A stretch of 64,000 nt of DNA from Paenibacillus woosongensis. Its GTDB lineage: Bacteria; Bacillota; Bacilli; Paenibacillales; Paenibacillaceae. Shown here in pieces: positions 19,333-27,888 of the stretch (within the stretch, counting starts at the first letter, position 1; each line of letters opens with the position of its first letter). The stretch lies in NCBI RefSeq assembly GCF_009725165.1, contig NZ_WNZW01000001.1, positions 1,178,001 through 1,242,000 of the forward strand. Direction: 5' to 3'. Made by a program: the position numbers and the translations under genes. The notes under the pieces were generated by a model, which was given only the letters and a program-made list of their open reading frames with translations, was not told the origin of the DNA and did no database searches.

Positions 19333-19937
19333 TTAGATCGTGATATTTCCAGTGACTGTCACTTGATGGGTATCCGTATTGTAAATCCCCACTCGATAGT
19401 TGTCAGCGACATTCACAACAAAAGTTCGACTATCGGCACCGCCTGTAAAGTTCACATAAAAAAATGTATTGTCCGAGTCGATTAAACCAACTCGAAGTGT
19501 AGCGTCCCGAGGCAGCCATGTCAACGATATGGTAACCTCTTCGTTCCGAGTCAAATACCACGGGTTTCCAGACCCATCACTTATTGTGGCAAGTGATGAT
19601 CCCGGCAAGTTGAAGTTAACCGGATAGGTAGCCTGTACACCAACATCGTCAGAATCCCCAAGATTCAATTCAATGATGTTTTCCTCTGATAGTTGAATTT
19701 TGTGTACCGGCTGCCCGTCCACAGTGACATCGCTCGAAGTTGGGTTAGCGTCATTCACTTGAGGAGTTGCCCGTTGAATTACTGTAACTGCTCCAGAAGA
19801 CTGGCCCGAAATATCCTCTGACTTCGAAACAACATCACTCGTTTGAATCGTTACTGCAGGCGCATCCTTTGTCAAGGCAAATGCGGTCATGGGCAACACA
19901 GCCAGCAACAAGACAGCCGAATTAAAAAACGTTTCAT
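19333..19937 (-). pseudogene. Exported protein with frameshifted signal peptide
   Basis: About 190 residues in the main frame, followed by RR and kinase genes on the same strand with a 30-base gap. No family recognised; it is beta-rich with Thr/Val/Asp repeats and ends in a strand-rich domain (TVTGNITI). The obvious start, an ATG at 19937 behind GAGGTG, is out of frame. Adding a single T to the six-T run at 19924-19929 would give MKRFFNSAVLLLAVLPMTAFA, a perfect signal peptide running straight into the main frame. Either a true one-base deletion, a phase-variable tract, or a base-call error. If restored, the product is secreted and may be the partner sensed by the adjacent kinase (inference). 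Confidence 0.65.
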
Positions 19938-20001
19938 TTTCACTTTTTTCACCTCATTTTGTCTTTTCCCCGACTACTTAAAAACAGTCTATCCCATCGA
20001 T

Positions 20002-20018
20002 TGTTAAATTTTTGTTAA
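20002..20018 (-). promoter_or_regulatory. PhoP-like direct repeat
   Basis: On the minus strand TTAACA is repeated after 5 bases (TTAACA-N5-TTAACA, period 11), about 65 bases upstream of the exported-protein/RR/kinase unit. This is the spacing of OmpR-family sites such as the Bacillus PhoP box. It may be an autoregulatory site for the adjacent response regulator, or a real PhoP site. Confidence 0.45.
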
Positions 20019-20911
20019 GTAATTCTGTATTTCAGAAAAAGAGGAAGTCAGCTGAGGAACTTCTGGGGCGAGAACGATGCTTACGGTTATCGAGGCAGTC
20101 ACGAGCCCCATCGAACATGATACTGTCCACCCAAACCTGCCAGTTAAAATCGGTAGCTTTTCCGATGACAATCGGCAGTCAATCCGTTAAATCCACGACG
20201 ATCTGACAGAGCCACCGCCGTAGATGGCGGGGAAGCAGATAGAGAAGAGTCAGTACATGATCGCAAGGCCCAAATAAAATTCGCGCGAGTGTGCGCCCAT
20301 GTTGAGGGATACGATCAAATTCGCCTTGCCGGTAATATCCATGAATCCGATAGTTAACGCCGGAGCGCCTGCGCGGGCGTTAGACCGACGGAAACAGCCG
20401 CCTTGGGTTGTCCACGCGCACACCTTCCTGTCTTCAAATCGGCCCCGTACCACCACCCCATTTTCGTTCTCGACGGACTAGGGGAGTTCGTTTACAAACA
20501 GAATAGTCACGCGATCCGCAAAGCCGAATTGTTCTGCCTGTTTTTGCAGACGGTGCACAAATATGAGGTCAACGGGCGACCCTCTTTTTTTCTAATCGAT
20601 AATCTATAAATCATGAATAAGAGAGTCGTATTTACGTTAGATCATCCAACTTTGGCGAATGCTGCGAGCGGATCTATAAAAACCTGCTTCTACCTTCATG
20701 CCAGCAAGTACGGGAAGTATGTTCAAGAAGACTGCAGCAGTTGCGGTCATGTACTAGACATCCTCACCTATCGAATAACTTAGTAATGTCGTAACCTGAA
20801 TCTTGATTTCACCTCACGATAATTTGCAACAGCATAACTGCCAATGGAATAAGAATCCACCCAATAGGAAATAATGATAATGATGAGATGTGAGAATCTG
20901 GAGGTTCGTCG
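20019..20911. other. Degenerate region before the ger operon
   Basis: About 900 bases with higher GC between 20150 and 20480 but frequent stops. On the minus strand, hydrophobic stretches in shifting frames (around FMDITGKANLIVSLN at about 20290-20340) look like a decayed membrane-protein gene, which I cannot identify. One short intact ORF is listed separately. Confidence 0.35.
20613..20783 (+). CDS. Possible 56-residue protein with CxxC
   Basis: An open frame from ATG at 20613 to TAG. The product is compact and has a C-terminal CSSCGHVLDI pair that could bind metal. There is no strong ribosome site (upstream is AT-rich), and no family is recognised. It may be the tail of a decayed gene. Confidence 0.25.
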   Translation: MNKRVVFTLDHPTLANAASGSIKTCFYLHASKYGKYVQEDCSSCGHVLDILTYRIT

Positions 20912-22378
20912 ATGGCAAGAAAAAAACAAAATCAATCGATCAAGAATGATTTTTTCGGAGACATTCAATCAGCCCTCGGGTTACCCCCGGACTTGGTCTG
21001 CCGATCCTTGTTTGTCCAAGGGGAACAAACCGTGCAGTGCGTATATCTGGAATCGATGGTCAATAAAAAAACGATTGACGAATACATTTTGAAATCGTTC
21101 ACGGAAAATACGTTTTCCGAAGGGGAAGCGCCTCGTTCCGCCGAAAGCGGTTTTTTGCGCGAATTTTCCTTTTCCGATCCATATGAACAGTTGCGGGAAC
21201 ATGCCGTAAAAGCTCTCCTTGCAGGCCATTGCGCACTAACCGATTTTGCAAGGGAGCGCGTTTGTCTCATCAATGTGACCGAATCCAAACAACGCTCCAT
21301 TGAAGAACCGAAGTCGGAATCGACCATTCGCGGGCCGCACGAAGGCTTTACGGAAAGTATTCTGACCAATGTGGGGCTTGTCCGCAAAAGAATCCCCAAC
21401 CCATTCCTCCGGTTTGATAAAATGAACATCGGCAATCAAACCGGGACGACTTTGCTTATGGTGTACATGGAGAACCTCGCCCCGGAATCGCTGGTCCGGG
21501 AAGTGCGCGGCAGATTGTCAGCCATCCGGACGGACAGTGTGCTGGAAAGCGCTTATGTGGAGGAATTCATCCAGGACCGGATTTGGTCTCCTTTTCCGAC
21601 GCTTACCAACACCGAGCGCCCTGATATGGTAGCTGCCCAGTTGCTGGATGGTAAAGTGGCCGTGATGGTGGACGGGACACCCAGCGTTCTGCTGGCCCCC
21701 ATGACGTTTTTCGAGTTTTTCAGTTCTCCTGAAGATTATTATCAGCGGGCGGATATCGCCACGTTTATTCGCTGGATTCGGTTGATTTCCTTTTTTACGG
21801 CCGTGTTCGTCCCTTCCTTGTATGTCGCGGCCACGACGTTCCATCAGGAACTGATCCCGACCCAACTCCTGATCAGTTTGTCCGCCCAGCGGGAAGGGGT
21901 CCCCTTTCCCGCCATCTTCGAAGTGTTGTTAATGGAAGTCGTGTTTGAAATTATCCGGGAGGCGGGGCTGCGCATGCCGCGGGCGGTCGGACAGGCGCTT
22001 TCGATCGTGGGGGCGATTGTACTGGGGCAGGCGGCGGTGGAAGCCGGTCTCATTTCCGCCGCGATTGTCATTGTCGTTGCCATAACCGGCATCACCAATT
22101 TTGTCGTTCCGGTTTACAGCTTCGGCATGTCACAACGCCTGCTTCGCTTTTCGTTCGTGCTGTTGGCCGGCTTTATGGGCCTTTTTGGCATTTTATGCGG
22201 TGCCCTGTTTCTGGTTGTCCATCTGGTGTCGCTTAAGTCATTTGGCGTTCCTTACATCACTCCCGCCCCCCCGTCCATAGGAACCGATTGGAAAGATGTG
22301 TTGGTGCGGCTGCCCCGGCCCTGGCTGGATCCGAACGGTCTGCCCGGATATATTCGGAATATGAAGAGAAAAAGGTAA
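20912..22378 (+). CDS. Spore germination protein GerA family
   Basis: A 488-residue A subunit of a GerA-type germinant receptor in the spore inner membrane, which together with B and C subunits detects small nutrients and triggers ion release. The soluble N-terminal half contains the family blocks GLVRKRIPNPFLRFDK-like and ALVRE-type segments (VYMENLAPESLVREVRGRL). The C-terminal half has about five membrane helices from about residue 285, with the conserved PAIFEVLLMEVVFEIIREAG and GQALSIVGAIVLGQAAVEAGL. A GGAGG site lies 7 bases before the ATG. First gene of a gerA-gerC-gerB operon. A weak match to a sporulation sigma-G promoter may exist near 20845-20875, but not convincingly. Confidence 0.93.
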   Translation: MARKKQNQSIKNDFFGDIQSALGLPPDLVCRSLFVQGEQTVQCVYLESMVNKKTIDEYILKSFTENTFSEGEAPRSAESGFLREFSFSDPYEQLREHAVKALLAGHCALTDFARERVCLINVTESKQRSIEEPKSESTIRGPHEGFTESILTNVGLVRKRIPNPFLRFDKMNIGNQTGTTLLMVYMENLAPESLVREVRGRLSAIRTDSVLESAYVEEFIQDRIWSPFPTLTNTERPDMVAAQLLDGKVAVMVDGTPSVLLAPMTFFEFFSSPEDYYQRADIATFIRWIRLISFFTAVFVPSLYVAATTFHQELIPTQLLISLSAQREGVPFPAIFEVLLMEVVFEIIREAGLRMPRAVGQALSIVGAIVLGQAAVEAGLISAAIVIVVAITGITNFVVPVYSFGMSQRLLRFSFVLLAGFMGLFGILCGALFLVVHLVSLKSFGVPYITPAPPSIGTDWKDVLVRLPRPWLDPNGLPGYIRNMKRKR

Positions 22379-22393
22379 TCTGGAGGAACAAAC

Positions 22394-23578
22394 ATGACCA
22401 ACCGGTATGCAGCGGGTCTGTTCATCCTGATGATGTTTACCGCCCTGCTTACGGCTTGCTGGGACAGGACGGAGATGAACGAACTGGCGCTGGTCAGTAT
22501 GGTGGGGGTGGACAGCGACCCGGAGAGCAACAAAATAACCGTGTATTACCAGATCATCAACCCGCTCAGCGGCACTTCCGCCAAAGGTACGTCGGGAGGC
22601 GAACAAGCCCCTGTATACACTTACGAAATCAGTGGATCGTCTTTTGGAGAAATCAAATCTACGATTTACAAAATGTTGCCGCGCAAGTTATTTATGGCCC
22701 ACTGCAAGGTGCTGCTCGTTTCCCAGCGGGCCGCCAAACAAGACATGCGCGATATTGTCAACTTTATCGAAATGCAACCCAACGGCCGCTCGTCGGTCCC
22801 GATGCTGATCGTCGACGGACCGTTATCTCAGGTCATGAGAACATTAACTCCCCTGGAGCGGGTGCCGTCTGACACGATCGATTCCAGGATCGACCTGCTG
22901 ATCCGGAATTCGCTCCTAGTGGGAAAACAGATCAAGGTCAGTGATGTGATTGAACGGATGGAAAAGTTGGATACGATCGTATTACCGTTGATCACCGGAA
23001 TGACAGAGGCACCTTCTTCCAACAGCGGGGAAAGGTCGGCGGATATCGACGCCAATCAAAACAACTTTATCATCCGAGGCGGGGCGGTTTTCCGTGATTA
23101 TCGCATGGCGGGCAAACTGAATGATACGCAGCTGGTCTGGTACCATTTGCTAAATGGCGATCGAGGTCGCCACGTGCGACAGTTTCAGGTGGAAGGAAAA
23201 CAGGTATCCGTGGAATTGAGACTGGTTCGCATAAAACGTGAGGTCTTCTGGAAATCCGACCAACCTGTCGTTCGGATCCGCTTGGACCTCGAACTTTCCA
23301 CTGCCTATACAATCGAGTTCGTCCCGAAGTCTCGGAACGAGGTGGAGAGACTTGAAAACAGACTGAATCAGATCATAGCAGACGAGTCGCTTGCTTTCTA
23401 TCAAATGATAAGGGAGCGTGGCTGGGATCTGTTAAGCATCAACGACTTGTTGCGCAAACAAACGCCAAATCATCCGGATATCGACCAAGCGGCGAAAAAT
23501 GCACAAATTGAGATTCGTGCAAATACCCGGCTGCTCCGAACGGGAAGCATGAGTCAACCTTATGGAGGGACAAGATGA
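22394..23578 (+). CDS. Spore germination lipoprotein Ger(x)C
   Basis: A 394-residue C subunit of the germinant receptor. A lipoprotein signal peptide ends in the lipobox LLTACW (Cys about 22), followed by the family-typical DRTEMNELALVSMVGVD. Further conserved blocks are KLFMAHCKVLLVS and RGGAVFRDYRMAGKL. The lipidated protein sits on the outer face of the spore inner membrane and scaffolds the receptor. GGAGG lies 8 bases before the ATG, 15 bases after gerA, and its end overlaps gerB by 4 bases. The order A-C-B differs from the classical A-B-C but is common outside Bacillus subtilis. Confidence 0.93.
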   Translation: MTNRYAAGLFILMMFTALLTACWDRTEMNELALVSMVGVDSDPESNKITVYYQIINPLSGTSAKGTSGGEQAPVYTYEISGSSFGEIKSTIYKMLPRKLFMAHCKVLLVSQRAAKQDMRDIVNFIEMQPNGRSSVPMLIVDGPLSQVMRTLTPLERVPSDTIDSRIDLLIRNSLLVGKQIKVSDVIERMEKLDTIVLPLITGMTEAPSSNSGERSADIDANQNNFIIRGGAVFRDYRMAGKLNDTQLVWYHLLNGDRGRHVRQFQVEGKQVSVELRLVRIKREVFWKSDQPVVRIRLDLELSTAYTIEFVPKSRNEVERLENRLNQIIADESLAFYQMIRERGWDLLSINDLLRKQTPNHPDIDQAAKNAQIEIRANTRLLRTGSMSQPYGGTR

Positions 23579-24666
23579 AGCCAATGATTTCCCGATTCCA
23601 GTTTTATCTGCTGACAATCAATTATATCCTCGGAACCACCCTTTTCGTGCTGATCGGGCGGCTGGTCGTACAGGCGGGACAGGATGCCTGGCTCATGCCC
23701 TTGTGGGCAGGAAGTTTTGGCATACTCGTCGGTCTGTTCTGGATTTTTCTTTTCCGATATTACCCGGGCAAAAGTCTGGTGCAAATCCCGCTGGAAGCTT
23801 GGGGACGTTCTCTGGGAACGCTTGTTTCCGTCCTGTATTTTCTTTATTTCTGTATTTTGGCTGGATGGGCTCTTCGAAATTTAAGCGATTTTTTAAATGG
23901 AACCATCATGCCGGAGACGCCGAAAACCGTTTTTCACGTCATGTTTTTGCTTGTCGCCTTTTACACGGTCGCTCAGGGGACGGAAGCCATCGGACGATTA
24001 AATCAAATCATCACTCCATTTTTGTTCTTCCCGTTCTGGTTTGTTCTGTTGCTGGCAATGGTGAACTGGGATTGGGGAAGACTTCAGCCAGCTTTCCATT
24101 CCGGCCTGGGTGCCATTTTACAATACCATTCCTTTTTGGGCTTTCCCTATATGGAAACTATTGCGCTCACGATATTGTTTCCGCTGGTCAAACAGGGGGC
24201 AACACGCCCCTTTTTGCTTGGGTTGATGACCGCTTCCCTTTCTCTTAGCATGACCTTGTTTATGATTATCGGTTTATTAGGAGTGGAGAGGGCGTCACAA
24301 CTTACCTTTCCAGTGTATACGACCGTGCAGGAAATTTCCATCGGAGAGGTGATCGTCAACATCCATTCCATTATCTCCGTTATTTTACTGATTCTGATTT
24401 TTATCAAGCTGTTGGTACTCGTTTACGGAGCTTCCGAAACGCTGCGTCAAGTATTTCGTCCAAAAACCCGGTGGCCTCATTTTCTGGGTTTGACGATTTT
24501 GTTGTCGGCGACCGCCTTGTCCATCTATGAAAACCCGATCCAAAACGAGGAATGGGATGAAAAATATACATTCGTATATGACAGTTTCTTTGTTCTACTG
24601 ATCCCCTTTTTGTTGCTAGTGACAACATGGGTCAAACGCACGTTCGAGAAGCGAAAAGGAGGATGA
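23575..24666 (+). CDS. Spore germination permease GerB family
   Basis: A 363-residue B subunit of the receptor, a ten-helix membrane protein of the amino-acid/polyamine/organocation transporter fold (GRKAB family) that binds the germinant. It starts with ISRFQFYLLTINYILGTTL, the usual first helix. The GGAGGGACAAG before ATG lies inside the end of gerC, with the start and stop overlapping by 4 bases. Full length for the family. Works with the preceding A and C subunits; the germinant is not predictable. Confidence 0.93.
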   Translation: MKPMISRFQFYLLTINYILGTTLFVLIGRLVVQAGQDAWLMPLWAGSFGILVGLFWIFLFRYYPGKSLVQIPLEAWGRSLGTLVSVLYFLYFCILAGWALRNLSDFLNGTIMPETPKTVFHVMFLLVAFYTVAQGTEAIGRLNQIITPFLFFPFWFVLLLAMVNWDWGRLQPAFHSGLGAILQYHSFLGFPYMETIALTILFPLVKQGATRPFLLGLMTASLSLSMTLFMIIGLLGVERASQLTFPVYTTVQEISIGEVIVNIHSIISVILLILIFIKLLVLVYGASETLRQVFRPKTRWPHFLGLTILLSATALSIYENPIQNEEWDEKYTFVYDSFFVLLIPFLLLVTTWVKRTFEKRKGG

Positions 24667-24673
24667 ATTGAAC

Positions 24674-24892
24674 ATGTTGATGCTTCACATCCTGCTGGCG
24701 CCTTTGATAGGTTTACCGATGTTGGGATTGCTTCGAAAGAGACTTTATCGGGATGCAGCAGTTTTTGGGGCTGTATCTGTTATTGGATACGGATTATGGA
24801 TTTGTATCGTGAATCATCGTCCTTTTATCATTACGATTTTTATTGAAAGAATGATTGAAATGTTAAAATCCATTTCAACGACGATGATATAA
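24674..24892 (+). CDS. Small membrane protein at end of ger operon
   Basis: A 72-residue protein with two hydrophobic helices (about 1-18 and 28-48) and a short amphipathic tail. AGGAGG lies in the end of gerB, about 10 bases before the ATG at 24674, so it is translated with the operon. Small fourth subunits (D-type, two helices) are known in GerA-type operons, and this fits that pattern in size, helix number and position. I do not recognise the sequence itself. Confidence 0.55.
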   Translation: MLMLHILLAPLIGLPMLGLLRKRLYRDAAVFGAVSVIGYGLWICIVNHRPFIITIFIERMIEMLKSISTTMI

Positions 24893-25835
24893 ACGTAGAA
24901 TGAATTGTTTTGCGGGTTCTTCCCAGTTTAGTACCACTATGATCCGCCAATCCTTGTGACAGAACCTTAACAGGAGATATGAAGGATGACTGAAAACGAA
25001 TGATTACTAGCGGCAAAATTAATGCTTATAATAAACCGTTTCTTCATACCTACCTTGTAGCCAGATTCTAGGGTACTGATTTTGAACGGGTTGATCTCGT
25101 GCGGAATAACCATTTCATAGATTTCCCTATCAAATAATACTTCTGTCGGAGGAAAGCAAGAAGTGAAGTCACTATAATCATAATTAAATAACCAAGCATT
25201 AAACTATTTTCAAAATCTTGGTGCATTGAAAAATAAACAAAACAGACTATTAGAATACCAATTACCGTTTTTTTTATATCAGTATCTCCTCGTATAATAT
25301 GTTTATAAAAAATAAATATATGTGGTAAACTTGGGCATCAGAAGATTATCATAGGTTAAATTTATCGGAGACCAAGCAATGATCAAATATCAGGGGGAGG
25401 TCGTCGGAAACGACGGCCTTTTTACTTGGTTCAAGGGTTATGCGGCAAACTGGTCTCGTAGTAGATATGCGGCATGATAGGATACCTAACTAGAGACTGC
25501 AATTTTGCATGCTTCTTGAGACAAAAAGGACGCGTAAGCTTATGCTCTTTCATTTTACTGGTGATTCCGGATACTTTACCTTAGGTTTAGGTCCTTTAGC
25601 AAACCCGGATATACTCCTTTCAATTTTCTTCTTCCCTTAATAACACAGCTCAAAACTTCTTTTCATCGGGCATTTTTTCTTGTTATTTCGCCCCCCTTCC
25701 CTCCCTCTTTTTATTTCATAGCTTTCAGAAAAGTTGCTAAAGCAATATCATGTTTGTCTATTATTAAAAACGTTTGAAATCATGATATGCTGTTCGCCGC
25801 CTGATTATTTGGCGGAAAAAAACCATGGATTCGCC
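24893..25835. other. Intergenic, one possible relic gene
   Basis: AT-rich sequence. On the minus strand between about 25070 and 25285 an open frame encodes two hydrophobic segments and a basic tail, with a GAGGAG upstream but no usable start codon near an eight-base T run (as written) at about 25270. It may be a frameshifted small membrane protein. A clear terminator at 25398 is listed separately; the rest shows nothing. Confidence 0.3.
25398..25423 (+). terminator. Rho-independent terminator
   Basis: AGGTCGTCG pairs with CGACGGCCT (9 bp with one G-U) around a stable GAAA tetraloop, followed directly by a T run. Strong plus-strand terminator, plausibly for the ger operon or for a decayed gene to its left. 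Confidence 0.75.
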
Positions 25836-25862
25836 ATTCGGTTTGGCGGAGCCAAACCGAAT
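25836..25862. repeat. 12-bp perfect hairpin
   Basis: ATTCGGTTTGGC (25836-25847) and GCCAAACCGAAT (25851-25862) form a perfect stem with a 3-base loop, immediately left of a second hairpin. It may mark the end of the DUF6431/DDE insertion element. Confidence 0.7.
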
Positions 25863-25869
25863 AAACAGC

Positions 25870-25921
25870 CGACAATAGCCTAATCCCTTCTGTACATTGA
25901 CGGGGGATTAGGCTATTGTCG
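25870..25921. repeat. 18-bp perfect hairpin before the DUF6431 gene
   Basis: CGACAATAGCCTAATCCC (25870-25887) is repeated inverted at 25904-25921, leaving a 16-base loop. It stands 60 bases upstream of the DUF6431 start. The size and perfection point to a functional structure such as a subterminal transposase site or an RNA attenuator. Confidence 0.7.
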
Positions 25922-25981
25922 ATTAAATAGGAAAATGCTCCCGAACCTTTGGAGAGGATCCCCGGGAGCATTCACTTCATC

Positions 25982-26737
25982 ATGTCAAAAGTACTTTATT
26001 TCGGCCTTTCTTGCAAGGCTTATTTACGCACTTTCGAGAATCAATCTCCTGACGTCCAAATCTGCTGTGACGATTGCGGCCGGCTTCTCCATAAACACGG
26101 TCGTTATTGGCGAGGCGTTGTGACGAAACACGAAGTCATCCTGATCCCCATCTACCGCTGGTACTGTCCTGCTTGTAATAAGACGATTTCCCTTCTTCCG
26201 GAATTTCTGATTCCATGGGCCCGGTATGCGACTTGGGTGCGAGAAGCGGCATTGAAGCGCAAGCGCAAGGGATTCTCTTGGCGGCAGATCGCAGAAAGCA
26301 CGACAACATCTAGCGTACGTTACAGCTTCCGTACGTTGAAACGCTGGTGGGCAAGGCATTTGCACCGCGCAGCAAATGCGGCACTTTGGGTTGCCGGGCA
26401 ATTCATTGCCGGGGGAGTAGACGAAGATATGCTCCGCCTTTACCCCACCATGATGAATCCAACGCCAATGGACACACTGGATTGGCTGAACAAACTGTTA
26501 TCCCGATTCATCCCCGCTGGCGCATCTAGACGGGGCTATTGGACTTTTCTAAATGCAGGGTTACCTGCATGCCGCATCACGCTTATAAATTCCTTCAGCA
26601 TCCGCCGCCAAGGAGCACGGCAAGCGAAAGTCGCCTCCAAAATCGCTTTAAAAATCGCCTGGACGGCAAGTTGCCCTCCCGATCCCACAAAATATGCGCC
26701 CTCCCTGGTTTCTAGCGTCTATGGGATACTCTCATAG
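25982..26737 (+). CDS. DUF6431 insertion-sequence accessory protein
   Basis: The first ~195 residues match a zinc-finger protein family (DUF6431) that precedes a DDE transposase in insertion elements of Bacillales. Two CxxC pairs are visible: CCDDC and WYCPAC, the latter followed by NKTISLLPEFLIPWARYATW. The rest has basic patches (KRKRKGFSWRQIAE) suited to DNA binding. The start at 25982 gives the family N-terminus MSKVLYFGLS. The last ~50 residues, after the RGYWTFLN motif, do not look like the family, so the gene may be frameshifted near 26560 and run on into noncoding sequence. Confidence 0.65.
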   Translation: MSKVLYFGLSCKAYLRTFENQSPDVQICCDDCGRLLHKHGRYWRGVVTKHEVILIPIYRWYCPACNKTISLLPEFLIPWARYATWVREAALKRKRKGFSWRQIAESTTTSSVRYSFRTLKRWWARHLHRAANAALWVAGQFIAGGVDEDMLRLYPTMMNPTPMDTLDWLNKLLSRFIPAGASRRGYWTFLNAGLPACRITLINSFSIRRQGARQAKVASKIALKIAWTASCPPDPTKYAPSLVSSVYGILS

Positions 26738-26760
26738 ACCACAGGGAGAGGAGATTTTGC

Positions 26761-26970
26761 ATGGATGAGCAAGCAAGGCAGCAAGAGGCTAACTTCCGTT
26801 ACGGCTTGATTGCGCCCCTGGTTAGCCGCAAATTGGATCCCGGAGAGCAAATGGCACTCATGCGCGAAATTGTAAGCCACGAGTATGAAACACCGTCGGG
26901 AAATGCCGATAACCTTATGCTGCAAGATCATCAGCATTTCTTATTTTCTTTACAACAGTCAAATGAGTAA
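26761..26970 (+). pseudogene. N-terminal fragment of a DDE transposase
   Basis: Sixty-nine residues whose start, RYGLIAPLVSRKLDPGEQ and MREIVSHEYETPSG, matches the N-terminal helix-turn-helix of the transposase that follows DUF6431 genes. GGAGAGGAG lies just before the ATG. The catalytic DDE region is absent and the frame ends soon after the homology, so the element is dead in cis. Confidence 0.6.
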
Positions 26971-27299
26971 ACTCCATGTGCGTGTAATAAACGCTTGTAA
27001 TAGGAAAACAGACTTCTAAATCTGAATTCAAATCGCTATAAACGAAAAAAGACCGTACAACAGTCTATTTACAATTTTTATTCATGAAATAATGCGTACT
27101 AAGATCAGTTCTCTAGCTCGCGTACTGTTTCTTTTACCTAGATGCTAACCCGGTGGAAGCAAAGTTTCCAGGGCAAAAATCTACGCGGATTAGCGGTCAG
27201 ACTTGCTGACGGCTATAAAAGTTTAATACCTGATTGCAGGTCCTTATATCCAGTTGAGTTATTTAACCCCTTTTTCTATGAAAGTCAAGTAATCGCACT

Positions 27300-27388
27300 C
27301 TATGTGATGTGTTCAGCATCCAGCACCATTATCTAAGATTTTGAGCCCTTTTCACGTATTCATAGAGTTGTTACTTTCGAAATTCAGG
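27300..27388. repeat. Relic copy of an IS1380-type element end
   Basis: About 85 bases match, in the same orientation, the right end of the IS1380 element at 29128-29213. Shared blocks are TGATGTGTT, a CACCATT-like segment, GAGCCCTTTTCACGT (27345-27359) and CGAAATTCAGG (27378-27388). It marks a second IS1380-type copy that once lay left of the VanZ gene. Confidence 0.6.
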
Positions 27389-27853
27389 TTTAGCTATTTT
27401 CCTGGCTAATATTCTAAACCCATTATAAACAAAATATCCAATTAAACAACCTGTCATATTCAAAATGATATCATCAACATCAAAATAACCTAACATTGTG
27501 ACAAATTGGAAACTCTCGATCCCAATTATACTGATTAAACAAATCAACAAAGTCTTAGAAAGTTTCCTGTACTTTGTAAAAATAGTAGGGATTAAGAATC
27601 CTAATGGACAGAACGTAACAATATTACCCAAAATATTTATGAAGGCAAATGGAGTCGTTTTAAAACGGAAATAACTTGAGATACTTCGAAAAGGATCTAC
27701 ATTGTAGTTCCAGATCCCGATACTCCTATTTTCAAGTATGGATTGTATTCTATCAATAAAACCAATAGGTTTTACTACAACAAACCACAGAAGAAAAAAA
27801 ACATAGGCAACAAATATTAACTTCCAAAACCTTGAAACATTGTTTGTAGTCAT
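27371..27853 (-). CDS. VanZ-like membrane protein
   Basis: A 160-residue protein with four hydrophobic helices and the VanZ-family pattern: a polar loop after helix 1, INILGNIVTFCPLGFLIPTIF in the middle, and ESFQFVTMLGYFDVDDIILNMTGCLIGY near the end. VanZ proteins are small integral membrane proteins; the founding member gives low-level teicoplanin resistance and others appear in envelope stress. GGAAGGATATTAA before the ATG is an acceptable ribosome site. It is boxed in by IS1380 relics, so it may have been carried between two copies. Function beyond the family is unknown. Confidence 0.82.
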   Translation of the reverse strand: MTTNNVSRFWKLIFVAYVFFLLWFVVVKPIGFIDRIQSILENRSIGIWNYNVDPFRSISSYFRFKTTPFAFINILGNIVTFCPLGFLIPTIFTKYRKLSKTLLICLISIIGIESFQFVTMLGYFDVDDIILNMTGCLIGYFVYNGFRILARKIAKPEFRK

Positions 27854-27888
27854 TTAATATCCTTCCCAACGTTTTTAAAGAATGATGA

